Both the position numbers and the translations under genes were made by a program. A stretch of 64,000 nt of DNA from Croceivirga sp. GTDB taxonomy: Bacteria > Bacteroidota > Bacteroidia > Flavobacteriales > Flavobacteriaceae. Shown here piece after piece: positions 1-7,525 of this stretch. How positions within the stretch are numbered: the stretch's first letter is position 1; each line of letters begins with the position of its first letter. Under the pieces are notes generated by a model. The model worked only from the letters and a program-made list of their open reading frames with translations. It was not told where the DNA came from and ran no database searches. The stretch is from assembly GCA_028281025.1 (NCBI GenBank), contig JANQKR010000044.1:62001-126000 (forward strand), given 5' to 3'.

Positions 1-167
1 TAGATTTGACCCGGAAGGTCCTCAGGGAATACGGGAACATGAGCAGTGCGACCGTACTCTATGTACTGGAGGAATTTATGAAAAAGGACGTACCAAAAGG
101 CCAACAGGGGTTGATTTTAAGTTTTGGACCCGGTTTTTCCGCCCAACGTGTTTTAATTGAATGGTAA
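1..167 (+). CDS. Type III polyketide synthase (chalcone/stilbene synthase family), C-terminal end only
   Basis: Reading from position 3, the last 54 codons carry the YGNMSSAT motif, whose Asn is the third member of the Cys-His-Asn triad in chalcone-synthase-fold enzymes. The family's closing LSFGPGFSAQRVLIEW segment (normally GFGPG) follows. The Cys and His lie upstream of the window. The family condenses malonyl-CoA onto an acyl starter without an ACP. The TAA stop overlaps the next ATG (TAATG), so it is translationally coupled to the FabI-like gene and is probably an upstream gene of the same operon. Product unknown; antiSMASH-type T3PKS loci are common in flavobacteria. Confidence 0.85.
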   Translation, partial: DLTRKVLREYGNMSSATVLYVLEEFMKKDVPKGQQGLILSFGPGFSAQRVLIEW

Positions 168-958
168 TGGCAGCAATCACCAAAGGGCAACCGTGGGCAT
201 TGATTTTGGGGGGCAGTACCGGACTGGGGCTGGCCACGGCCAAAAAGTTGGGATCGGAGGGCTTTAATATTATAGTTATTCATAGGGACAGAAAATATGA
301 TTTAGAGCAAATTAAATCCTCTTTCCAAGAAATTACTTTACATAATGTACAATGTGTGGGCTTTAATATGGATGCCACCAACCCAGACAGACAAAAGGGC
401 CTGGTACAAGAAATCAGGACCGTTTTAAAAGGCGGTAAAGTAAAGGTTTTGGTCCATAGTATTGCGAAGGGAAATGTAAAACCGATGTATGCCGCTGGGA
501 CCGGTGAATTGGAAGGTCAGGATTTTCAATTGACCATTCAGGCCATGGCCACAAGTTTGTATGACTGGATCAAACTGCTGGTGAAGGATCAAGTCTTTTC
601 CAAAGATGCCAGGGTTATTGCCTTTACCAGTGAGGGAAGTACAAAAGTTTGGCCAAACTACGCGGCTGTCTCCGCAGCAAAAGCGGCAATTGAAGCAATA
701 GTTCGGAGTATTGCCTTGGAGTTTGCGCCTTTAGGGCTAAAGGCCAATTGTATACAGGCAGGTGTTACGGATACCAAATCCCTGCGATTGATTCCTGGCA
801 GTGATCAATTGATTCAGGAAACCCTTCGTCGAAATCCAAATAAAAGGTTGACCACTCCGGAAGATGTGGCCAATGTGGTATATTTATTAAGCACTCCCGA
901 AGCTTCCTGGATCACGGGTACAGTGATTAAGGTGGACGGCGGGGAAAGCCTTCAATAA
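167..958 (+). CDS. Enoyl-ACP-reductase-like short-chain dehydrogenase
   Basis: A Rossmann SDR of about 263 residues with the cofactor loop LGGSTGLG near the N-terminus and VHSIAKGN in the middle, which resembles the HSIA of FabI. The catalytic pair is in YAAVSAAK, a Tyr-x6-Lys spacing typical of FabI/FabL enoyl reductases rather than the Tyr-x3-Lys of FabG. The closing GTVIKVDGGESL is typical of SDRs. I place the start at 167, where ATG overlaps the PKS stop; an ATG at 161 is in frame and would add two residues. Together with the dehydratase and ketosynthase downstream it would complete a reductive chain-extension cycle. Substrate is inferred. Confidence 0.75.
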   Translation: MAAITKGQPWALILGGSTGLGLATAKKLGSEGFNIIVIHRDRKYDLEQIKSSFQEITLHNVQCVGFNMDATNPDRQKGLVQEIRTVLKGGKVKVLVHSIAKGNVKPMYAAGTGELEGQDFQLTIQAMATSLYDWIKLLVKDQVFSKDARVIAFTSEGSTKVWPNYAAVSAAKAAIEAIVRSIALEFAPLGLKANCIQAGVTDTKSLRLIPGSDQLIQETLRRNPNKRLTTPEDVANVVYLLSTPEASWITGTVIKVDGGESLQ

Positions 959-1398
959 TGACAGCAGAGGAAATCATTGGCCATTTACCGTACGACTACC
1001 CTTTTCTTTTTGTGGACGCCTTGAATAAGGTCGATGGGGAAGGTTGTGAGGGACAATATACCTTTCGGTCGGATTTGCCCTTTTATCAAGGGCATTTCAA
1101 GACCCTTCCCGTAACGCCCGGGGTCATTTTAACGGAATGCTGCGCGCAGATTGGTTTGGTTTGTCTGGGAATCCATCTCATGGGGGAAGAACTGGATACT
1201 TCCGCTCAAGTAGCGCTTTCAAGTACTCAGATGGATTTTCTGCTACCGGTGTTCCCCAACGAAACGGTAACCGTTTTTTCCGAAAAAATCTATTTTCGGT
1301 TCCATAAACTAAAATGTAAGGTATCCATGCGAAATAGCGCAGGAAAAACGGTCTGCAAAGGCGTTCTTTCCGGAATGTTCAAAATCAAGGCAACATGA
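958..1398 (+). CDS. FabZ-like beta-hydroxyacyl-ACP dehydratase (hotdog fold)
   Basis: A 146-aa single-hotdog protein, the normal FabZ length. FYQGHF gives His46 and VTPGVILTECCAQIG gives Glu60, the FabZ/FabA catalytic pair in the right context (GHFP...PGVLxxEAxAQ). It would dehydrate 3-hydroxyacyl-ACP between the ketosynthase and the FabI-like reductase. It overlaps the previous gene by TAATG and the next gene by four bases, so the block is one operon. It is a pathway paralogue rather than the housekeeping fabZ, judging by context and by the unusual CCAQ in place of AMAQ. Confidence 0.78.
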   Translation: MTAEEIIGHLPYDYPFLFVDALNKVDGEGCEGQYTFRSDLPFYQGHFKTLPVTPGVILTECCAQIGLVCLGIHLMGEELDTSAQVALSSTQMDFLLPVFPNETVTVFSEKIYFRFHKLKCKVSMRNSAGKTVCKGVLSGMFKIKAT

Positions 1399-2663
1399 AG
1401 AATAGGGTGGTAGTGACTGGGATGGGGGTATGTGCGCCCAATGGAATAGGATTGGCAGCCTTTACAGAATCGCTCTCCAGAGGAAAATCCGGAATTGAAT
1501 GCATTGACAAACTAAAAGAACTAAAGTTTTCATGTCAAATAGCTGGTTTGCCTAATATTAGTGTGGTAAATTTAAATGATTACTTTACTAATGTTCAATT
1601 GAAGGGATTAAACTCCAATGGGCTTGTCTATGGGGTTATTGCCGGAATGGATGCCTGGAAAGATGCCGGTTTACGAATTGCTGATGCTCCGGACTGGGAC
1701 AGCGGAACCGTTTTTGGAACGGGCATCCTAGGGGTGGATAAATTTCGGGAAGCCATTTATAAGGTCGATGCCGGTGAGGTAAGGCGCTTGGGAAGCACTA
1801 CCGTTATACAGACCATGGCCAGTGGCATTAGCGCCTTTTTGGGAGGTAGATTGGGATTGGGGAATCAAGTTACGACCAATTCATCGGCATGTACCACAGG
1901 TACGGAAGCCGTATTGATGGGGTATGATGCCATTGCGAATGGAAAGGCAAAACGGATGCTGGTAGGGAGTTGTAGTGATAGTGGACCTTACGTTTGGGGT
2001 GGTTTTGATGCGATGCGTATTTTGCCCACAAAATTCAATGATGCCCCCACCAAGGCCAGTAGGCCAATGAGTGCCACTGCTTCTGGATTTGTGCCTGGAA
2101 GTGGTGCCGGAGCCTTGGTTTTGGAGTCCCTTGACAGTGCGTTGCAGCGCAAGGCCAAAATTTACGCCGAAATCATAGGAGGTGCCGTAAACAGTGGTGG
2201 TCATCGTAATGGGGGAAGCATTACCGCGGCCAATCCCATTGGGGTACAAAAGTGCATTTCAATGGCCTTGGAAAATTCCGGGATCAATGGAAAAGATGTG
2301 GATGCCATTAATGGGCATCTAACGGCTACCACAAAAGATCCGGATGAAATTGGCAATTGGAGCATGGCTTTGAACAGATCGGGGCGCGATTTCCCTTTTA
2401 TCAATAGCTTTAAAGCGCATTTTGGGCACTGTTTGGCGGCTTCGGGAAGTATTGAGTGCGTGGGTGTGGTATTGCAATTTAAGGCCCAGCAATTATTTGG
2501 GACTTTGAATTGTGAAGATATTCATCCCAAAATACTTGAGGTCGTGGACAAATCCAAAATAGTGGCACAAACCCTGGCGTATCAACCAAAAATTATTGCC
2601 AAAGCAAGTTTTGGTTTTGGGGACGTCAATGCCTGTGTTATTTTTAAGGCCTATTTGCAATAA
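1395..2663 (+). CDS. FabF-like 3-oxoacyl-ACP synthase (KAS I/II family)
   Basis: A 422-aa thiolase-fold ketosynthase. The Cys-His-His triad is intact: Cys166 in NSSACTTG, His308 in NGHLTATTKDPDE and His345 in KAHFGHCLAASG. The second motif deviates from the usual HGTGT, so this is a specialised branch. It would do decarboxylative Claisen condensation on ACP-bound chains. It starts inside the dehydratase gene (ATGA) and is followed after 5 bp by the ACP. With the type III PKS it suggests an acyl chain built on ACP and then extended or cyclised by the PKS, or the reverse. Similar ketosynthases occur in dialkylresorcinol and aryl-polyene loci. Confidence 0.82.
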   Translation: MKNRVVVTGMGVCAPNGIGLAAFTESLSRGKSGIECIDKLKELKFSCQIAGLPNISVVNLNDYFTNVQLKGLNSNGLVYGVIAGMDAWKDAGLRIADAPDWDSGTVFGTGILGVDKFREAIYKVDAGEVRRLGSTTVIQTMASGISAFLGGRLGLGNQVTTNSSACTTGTEAVLMGYDAIANGKAKRMLVGSCSDSGPYVWGGFDAMRILPTKFNDAPTKASRPMSATASGFVPGSGAGALVLESLDSALQRKAKIYAEIIGGAVNSGGHRNGGSITAANPIGVQKCISMALENSGINGKDVDAINGHLTATTKDPDEIGNWSMALNRSGRDFPFINSFKAHFGHCLAASGSIECVGVVLQFKAQQLFGTLNCEDIHPKILEVVDKSKIVAQTLAYQPKIIAKASFGFGDVNACVIFKAYLQ

Positions 2664-2668
2664 ATGTT

Positions 2669-2929
2669 ATGAAAAAGGAAATAAAGGAACGCTATGACCT
2701 GCTCAAAGGTATTGTGGAGCAGTATTTGCCTGATGATGTGGACGCTTCGACCATTACTATGGAAAGCCACTTCATCCAAGAGTTGAACATCAATTCTGCC
2801 AATCTGGTGGATATTGTACTGGATGTGGAGGACGCTTTTGATATCATGCTTGAAAATGAGGATATGGATGGGATGCAGACCGTTTCGGATGCATTGGGAA
2901 TCATCGATAGAAAGATTTCGAAAAAATAG
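2669..2929 (+). CDS. Acyl carrier protein
   Basis: An 86-aa acidic four-helix ACP. The phosphopantetheine attachment serine is Ser43 in LNINSANLVDIV, where the usual DSL is replaced by NSA, but the following NLVDIVLDVEDAF matches ACP helix II. It starts 5 bp after the ketosynthase stop. A dedicated ACP inside the operon supports ACP-tethered chain elongation by the neighbouring FabF/FabZ/FabI-like enzymes. The changed residue before the serine is a mild oddity that may select a dedicated phosphopantetheinyl transferase or partner. Confidence 0.8.
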   Translation: MKKEIKERYDLLKGIVEQYLPDDVDASTITMESHFIQELNINSANLVDIVLDVEDAFDIMLENEDMDGMQTVSDALGIIDRKISKK

Positions 2930-2935
2930 TAATCC

Positions 2936-3160
2936 ATGAACAGCAAAAGAAAGTGGTTATTCACTGGAGGTCTGGGTGCCTCACTTTTTGGATTTGGAGT
3001 TTGCGCTGTGCTGGAAAGTGCCTTTTTAAAGCACTCAGGGGCGCTATGGTATGTTTGGACGGTATTGGGTACACTTTCCCTTGCATCCATGGTTATGGGT
3101 ATTGTGCTGCTCATTAAGGCCGGTTTTATGGAGAGGGATATTAAAGAGGGCGGTCAATGA
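2936..3160 (+). CDS. Small membrane protein of the PKS operon (2 TM)
   Basis: A 74-aa protein with two hydrophobic helices (about residues 8-29 and 36-61) joined by a short loop, and a charged tail (ERDIKEGGQ). I do not recognise the family. It begins 6 bp after the ACP and its TGA overlaps the ATG of the next membrane protein, so it belongs to the operon. A role in anchoring the biosynthetic enzymes or handling a lipidic product at the membrane is inference only. Confidence 0.6.
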   Translation: MNSKRKWLFTGGLGASLFGFGVCAVLESAFLKHSGALWYVWTVLGTLSLASMVMGIVLLIKAGFMERDIKEGGQ

Positions 3161-3576
3161 ATCAGTTTTGGACATGGGCAAGGCCCAAATTAACCGTGGA
3201 TAAAAGATTGCTGTTCACCTACTGTATAGTATACTTCATTTGGGGCATGACCATGAACTGGGTCGGTCAGCAATTGGAAATTGCACGTTTTACGTATTGG
3301 TGGCAAGTAATTACATGCTACATCCTTTACATGGTGCCCATATCGCTATTGCTCAGGGGGCTGCCCTTTCATATGCAATATGCCTATGGCTTGATTGCCA
3401 TGGGATTATTGGAGTTCGGGGGGTATGCACTGGAAACTTCCTATGCGTATCCCAACAATCTTCTTGATCAGGTTTTTAACGAGCGAAACTTTAGTTTGGG
3501 AATGGCCCTGTTTTTCGCCCTTTATTTTCCCCTGGGAAATAAGCTCGTTTCCAAAACATATAGCACGTTTTTTTAG
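3157..3576 (+). CDS. Membrane protein of the PKS operon (4 TM)
   Basis: A 139-aa protein with roughly four membrane helices (LLFTYCIVYFIWGMT, VITCYILYMVPISLLL, YGLIAMGLLEFGGYAL and the C-terminal LGMALFFALYFPLG). I do not recognise the family. It starts inside the preceding gene (ATGA overlap) and is the last gene of the operon; a hairpin terminator follows about 100 bp downstream. Short overlapping frames in the same stretch are shadows. Confidence 0.6.
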   Translation: MNQFWTWARPKLTVDKRLLFTYCIVYFIWGMTMNWVGQQLEIARFTYWWQVITCYILYMVPISLLLRGLPFHMQYAYGLIAMGLLEFGGYALETSYAYPNNLLDQVFNERNFSLGMALFFALYFPLGNKLVSKTYSTFF

Positions 3577-3679
3577 CTAAACGGCTACGTATTCATCGGG
3601 AAAAGTAGAAAGTTCATCGAAACCTCCATAGGTTTGGGGCGGCACCGGTATCGACCAAATGTACCATATTATAGATAAG

Positions 3680-3709
3680 AAACCACAAAGTCATGGTTTT
3701 GTGGTTTTT
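3680..3709 (+). terminator. Rho-independent terminator of the PKS operon
   Basis: A perfect 10-bp stem (AAACCACAAA with TTTGTGGTTT) closes an 8-nt loop, and Ts follow the stem. It is about 100 bp after the last gene of the operon and just ahead of the next + strand gene. The T tract is short, so efficiency is uncertain. Confidence 0.6.
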
Positions 3710-3750
3710 ACATATGGCCATCTTACCTTTAAGTTGAGAACACTATTTTA

Positions 3751-4098
3751 ATGGGAAAGTACGTTTTGGCCTGTATCATGATGGTATTGGGCATCCATTT
3801 GGGTTATGGACAGCATACCAAAAAAGAGGAAATGGTAAAGCAGCGAAAAGCGTTCAGCGATCGAACCATGTTGCAACGTTTTGAACGTGAAATGGTGCCC
3901 ACCGCGGCAGAGCGCACAAGAAAGAGGGAAAAAATCAAGGCAAGGCGGGATGTATTGCTTACGATCATAGATACGTCCCAAATACGGCCTGAAGTGAAAT
4001 TGAGGTTAAAGAACGATGTGTTGGACGACCCCTTTTCCAATAGGTTGCGTAAGTTTATGGAGAAACACAATCTTAAGGAGATTGTTCTAGCGCACTAA
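3751..4098 (+). CDS. Small secreted hypothetical protein
   Basis: A 115-aa protein. The first 20 or so residues (GKYVLACIMMVLGIHLGYG) look like a signal peptide. The mature part is very basic and helical, rich in Lys, Arg and Glu (ERTRKREKIKARR), with no Cys pairs and no motif I know. Its last 12 bp overlap the convergent YceI gene on the other strand. Family and function not recognised; a small periplasmic or secreted helical protein is the most that can be said. Confidence 0.6.
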   Translation: MGKYVLACIMMVLGIHLGYGQHTKKEEMVKQRKAFSDRTMLQRFEREMVPTAAERTRKREKIKARRDVLLTIIDTSQIRPEVKLRLKNDVLDDPFSNRLRKFMEKHNLKEIVLAH

Positions 4099-4605
4099 AT
4101 CGAACTTAAAAAAAACCAACACCAGGTTATCGTTCTGTTTTTTCTTGATGTTGATGTCAAATTCGGAACTATAAAGACGTGCCTTACCCGTCAAGCCTTT
4201 GGAAGACTTTTTCATGGTAATTTCAAAAGGTTTTGTAATGCCCTTTATCGTAAGATTTCCGGTTACCAGGTATTGGTCTCCTTGTTTTTGGATATTGGAA
4301 CTTTTAAAGTGGATTCTAGGATGGGCCTTGGCATTGAAATAACGGGAGCTTCTTAGGGACCAATTTCTTAAGCCGTTATTGGTGTCCAGTGTGGAAACGG
4401 CAACCGAACCTTCAAAGAATGAGTTTTCCAGATTGTCCCAGTCAATTTTGGATGTGGACGCAAAACCCGCAATACTGCCCTTCACCTTTTTTGCAGGAAA
4501 TTCAAATGTAATGCCTGCAGTTTCAATTTTTGCCTCTTGGGCCTGAGCCCCAAGTATTGGAAAACCAATTGCTATGAGAAAAAACAGAACCGATAAACGC
4601 TTCAT
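4087..4605 (-). CDS. YceI-family periplasmic lipocalin-like protein
   Basis: About 172 residues with a signal peptide (MKRLSVLFFLIAIG...AQAQ). The start is placed at 4605, because the longer frame only adds nine residues ahead of the signal. The YceI pattern is present: an early FEFPAKKVKGSIAGF strand, ENSFFEGSVAVSTLDT, AHPRIHFKS, and TGNLTIKGITKPFEITM before the final strands. YceI proteins are beta-barrels that bind isoprenoid-type lipids in the periplasm. No cytochrome b561 partner is adjacent. Confidence 0.85.
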   Translation of the reverse strand: MKRLSVLFFLIAIGFPILGAQAQEAKIETAGITFEFPAKKVKGSIAGFASTSKIDWDNLENSFFEGSVAVSTLDTNNGLRNWSLRSSRYFNAKAHPRIHFKSSNIQKQGDQYLVTGNLTIKGITKPFEITMKKSSKGLTGKARLYSSEFDINIKKKQNDNLVLVFFKFDLVR

Positions 4606-4655
4606 GAATGGATTTTTGGTACTTAGTCCCAAAAGGCAATTTAAAACTTACAGGG

Positions 4656-4958
4656 TTAATGGGCCTTCATTTTTTCCTTTTTTTTGGAGAGTTGCCTATC
4701 TAAATCGCTAATGGACTCCTGAATGGACGCTTCAAAACTTTTGGTGTTGGCTTCCGCAAAAAGTAGGGGCCCTGGAACACTGAGTTGAATTTTACAAATT
4801 TTACCACTCATTGGCGAGCTGGTATTCTGAATTCTCAAAAAAACATGGGCCTGAACGATAAAATCGAATTTAGACTCCATTTTGTTTAACTTTTTCACAA
4901 TTAAGGCTTCCAATCGTTCGCTCGCTTTTACTCCATCATATTCAAAAGTGATGTTCAT
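4656..4958 (-). CDS. hpf: Ribosome hibernation-promoting factor (HPF/RaiA, short form)
   Basis: A 100-aa protein that matches short HPF: FEYDGVKASERLEALIVKKLNKMESKFDFIVQAHVFLRIQN, then CKIQLSVPGPLLFAEANTKSFEASIQESISDLDRQLSKKKEKMKAH. This beta-alpha fold binds the 30S decoding site and parks ribosomes in stationary phase. It has no C-terminal dimerisation domain of the long type. It lies 50 bp upstream (in transcription sense) of the YceI gene on the same strand and may be cotranscribed with it. Confidence 0.85.
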   Translation of the reverse strand: MNITFEYDGVKASERLEALIVKKLNKMESKFDFIVQAHVFLRIQNTSSPMSGKICKIQLSVPGPLLFAEANTKSFEASIQESISDLDRQLSKKKEKMKAH

Positions 4959-5152
4959 ATACCTAAAAATTTAAAAGGTTAATTCAATATCAGGAAAACA
5001 CTATAAAGGCTGAATTACCCTATGGTTAAGTTTCCATTAAGTCAAAACTAGGGGATGTTAAAGTTTAAAAAGATGACATTGGTCATGTTCATTGGCTATA
5101 GGATAATTCGTAAATTAGATAGGGAAAATGTGATCAAACATAATTTTAGTAA

Positions 5153-5473
5153 ATGACAACAGACAACATAGCCACTAACCTGGACGAACTAACCATGAAA
5201 TTGGAGCGAAACCACAGACAGGTATTGCACATGATCAAAAAGTTGTGTTCCTATCGGTACGAACCGAAAAACTACGATTGCTATATAAAATTACGGGATT
5301 TACAAAAGGGATTCAAGGATTTGGCCAATGACCAAATGCAACTTTTTGATAAAATACAGCAACACGGGGTAAATGCAACCGAAGCAAAACAGCTCATGGA
5401 TGAGGCGGCAACCAGGTTCATTGTTTTGGAAAAGTTAATGGCACAGTACATATTGGACATCAACGGGCACTAA
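5153..5473 (+). CDS. Helical hypothetical protein
   Basis: A 106-aa, almost entirely helical cytoplasmic protein with heptad-like stretches (DLANDQMQLFDKIQQHG; EAATRFIVLEKLMAQYILDIN), no signal peptide and no membrane segment. Start ATG at 5153 follows a TA-rich leader. I do not recognise the family. It lies between the divergent HPF gene and a universal stress protein, which hints at a stress-related role, but the sequence itself does not show one. Confidence 0.55.
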   Translation: MTTDNIATNLDELTMKLERNHRQVLHMIKKLCSYRYEPKNYDCYIKLRDLQKGFKDLANDQMQLFDKIQQHGVNATEAKQLMDEAATRFIVLEKLMAQYILDINGH

Positions 5474-5563
5474 ATTTTTTACTATAAATAAAAGTAATGC
5501 TATCAATAAAGAAAGTTTTATATTCATTAATGCGGTAATTACCTATATTTGAAAAAAAATGTG

Positions 5564-6025
5564 ATGGTAAACTCCAAAATTCTTTTGCTGACCAATCTTG
5601 AGCCCGAATCGGCCTCATTAATGAAGATGGCCATTGGGATGTCCAATGAAAAAGGCTCAAAACTATCCATCCTGCATGTAAAGACGCCTCTGTCCGTGGT
5701 GAACATGGAAAACCAATTAACGGCAAAACGGGCCATTTATGATGATCATCGAACTACCCTGAAGAAATTGGAGGAGTTATTAGCACCAATCCCGTTGCAT
5801 CGGAATGTAACTTTGGGAGTTAGATACGGACATTTAAAGAGTACCGTAAAAGAATATGCCAAGGAATATGATCCGGATATTATCATTGTAGGGTCAAAAA
5901 AACCCAAAAGATTGGCCTTTATGGGTGATGGACTGGTCAACTGGTTGACCAAAAAATTCAAGAACATCATTGTGGCCAACCCTGATGAATCTTTGCGCTT
6001 GCAGATAAAACAGTTGGTCATCTAA
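5564..6025 (+). CDS. Universal stress protein (UspA family)
   Basis: One Usp domain of about 153 residues. The first strand is KILLLTNLEPESASLMKMAI, followed by GSKLSILHVKTPLSVVN, GVRYGHLKSTVKEYAKEYDPDIIIVGSKKP and a closing NIIVANPDESL. The ATP-binding G-x2-G-x9-G(S/T) motif is not present in standard form, so this may be a non-ATP-binding Usp. The start is placed at ATG 5564; TTG 5549 and GTG 5561 are in frame, but the Usp first strand starts right after 5564. It is probably induced by stress; the gene is monocistronic. Confidence 0.75.
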   Translation: MVNSKILLLTNLEPESASLMKMAIGMSNEKGSKLSILHVKTPLSVVNMENQLTAKRAIYDDHRTTLKKLEELLAPIPLHRNVTLGVRYGHLKSTVKEYAKEYDPDIIIVGSKKPKRLAFMGDGLVNWLTKKFKNIIVANPDESLRLQIKQLVI

Positions 6026-6085
6026 CAATTTGCACAGTTTCCCATATTGGAATTATTGTATTTTTAGCATTTTTAAATAAATGCT

Positions 6086-7288
6086 ATGACTGCAAAGTAT
6101 TCCTGTTTTCTCCTCTGTTTTTCTGCCCTTTTGCTTTTGGTTATGGGTTCCTGTAAGAATCCGAATAAAAGTGCAACGGGCGAAGAAGTATTCCCAAGCG
6201 CGGCAGTTAACGATACCAGCTTAAAATTAAATACCCTTAAATTACCGGATGGTTTTCAAATAACCACTTTTGCGGAGCGCATAGATGGCGCGCGATCTAT
6301 GGCACTGGGAGATAAGGGTACCCTTTTTGTGGGTTCCAGAACTGAAAATACCCTCTATGCCGTTATTGATGGTGATTCGGATCATAAGGCAGATCAAATT
6401 ATGGTGTTGGATACTACCCTTAACACACCCAATGGAGTAGCTTTTAAGGATGGTTCCCTATATGTTGCCGAGGTCAACAGGCTATTGCGCTATGATGCCA
6501 TTGAAGAAAATTTGGACGAGCTTCCCGAACCCGTAGTGATTTATGATGACTATCCGGATGAATTTCATCACGGTTGGAAATATATTGCTTTTGGACCTGA
6601 TGAAAAGCTCTATGTTCCTGTTGGCGCTCCCTGCAATATTTGTGATAGCGCTGTTGTGGACAAGCGCTTTGCCTCCATTACCCGTATGGACGCCGATGGC
6701 GGTAATCGGGAGATCGTTGCCCACGGCGTTCGAAATACGGTAGGATTTACCTGGCACCCCCAAACCAAGGAATTATGGTTTACGGATAATGGTCGGGACT
6801 TGATGGGGGATGACGTTCCGCCCTGTGAGTTGAACCGGTTGGGAGAAGTAGGGCAACATTTTGGATATCCCTTTTGCCATGGAAGTTCCGTAGTGGATCC
6901 GGAATTTGGGAAAGACAATAATTGTAAAGAGTACGTACCCCCGGTCCAGGACCTTGGGGCGCACGTGGCTCCATTGTCCGTGAAGTTTTATCAGGGCAAC
7001 ATGTTTCCGGAGTCCTATAAAAAATATGCCTTTATTGCGGAACATGGTTCCTGGAATCGATCCAAAAAGGTGGGATATCGCATTTCATTGGTAGAATTGG
7101 ATGGAAATACAGCTGTTGGATATACCACTTTTATTGATGGCTGGTTGGATGAAGAAAGTCAGGAACGATGGGGCAGGCCTGTGGATATACTATTTCTGGA
7201 AGATGGGTCGATGCTGATTTCCGACGACTTTGGGGACGCCATTTATAGGGTAACCTACAAGGACAATTCCATAGCCATGGTGGAATAG
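6086..7288 (+). CDS. Sorbosone-dehydrogenase-like beta-propeller lipoprotein (PQQ-dependent sugar dehydrogenase family)
   Basis: A 400-aa lipoprotein with lipobox LVMGSC (Cys23). The mature part begins LKLPDGFQITTFAERIDGARSMALGDKGTLFVGSR, the typical first blade of the L-sorbosone/glucose dehydrogenase propeller. It continues with NTPNGVAFKDGSLYVAEVNRLLRYD, GWKYIAFGPDEKLYVPVGAPCNIC, HGVRNTVGFTWHP and LWFTDNGRDLMGDD, and ends RPVDILFLEDGSMLISDDFGDAIYRVTY. Family members oxidise sugars or aldehydes in the periplasm, often with PQQ. No PQQ synthesis genes lie in the window. Substrate unknown. Confidence 0.8.
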   Translation: MTAKYSCFLLCFSALLLLVMGSCKNPNKSATGEEVFPSAAVNDTSLKLNTLKLPDGFQITTFAERIDGARSMALGDKGTLFVGSRTENTLYAVIDGDSDHKADQIMVLDTTLNTPNGVAFKDGSLYVAEVNRLLRYDAIEENLDELPEPVVIYDDYPDEFHHGWKYIAFGPDEKLYVPVGAPCNICDSAVVDKRFASITRMDADGGNREIVAHGVRNTVGFTWHPQTKELWFTDNGRDLMGDDVPPCELNRLGEVGQHFGYPFCHGSSVVDPEFGKDNNCKEYVPPVQDLGAHVAPLSVKFYQGNMFPESYKKYAFIAEHGSWNRSKKVGYRISLVELDGNTAVGYTTFIDGWLDEESQERWGRPVDILFLEDGSMLISDDFGDAIYRVTYKDNSIAMVE

Positions 7289-7525
7289 GCCACACTCCAC
7301 CGAGGAAGGCGTACACTTCAACCTAAAGTACTATCGACAGCATCGTTCTTTTAAAAAATAACATGCCTTCTTACCCAATTAATAGCTTCATAGTTAGGAG
7401 CTTACTTTTTTGAAATAGTACAATATAGGCGAAGGGGATTATTTTCCTCTTATAGCGGTAATCCGTAGGTGGTATTTTTTCGTACATCCAACAATCATCG
7501 ACCAGAATTTTAGTTTTTTTGCGAA

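Noticed and set aside
3577-3670. Minus-strand reading with a protein-like stretch ending PDEYVAV
   Set aside because: Only about 34 codons are open, an in-frame stop lies just upstream and no family is recognised. Could be a gene remnant but evidence is too thin.
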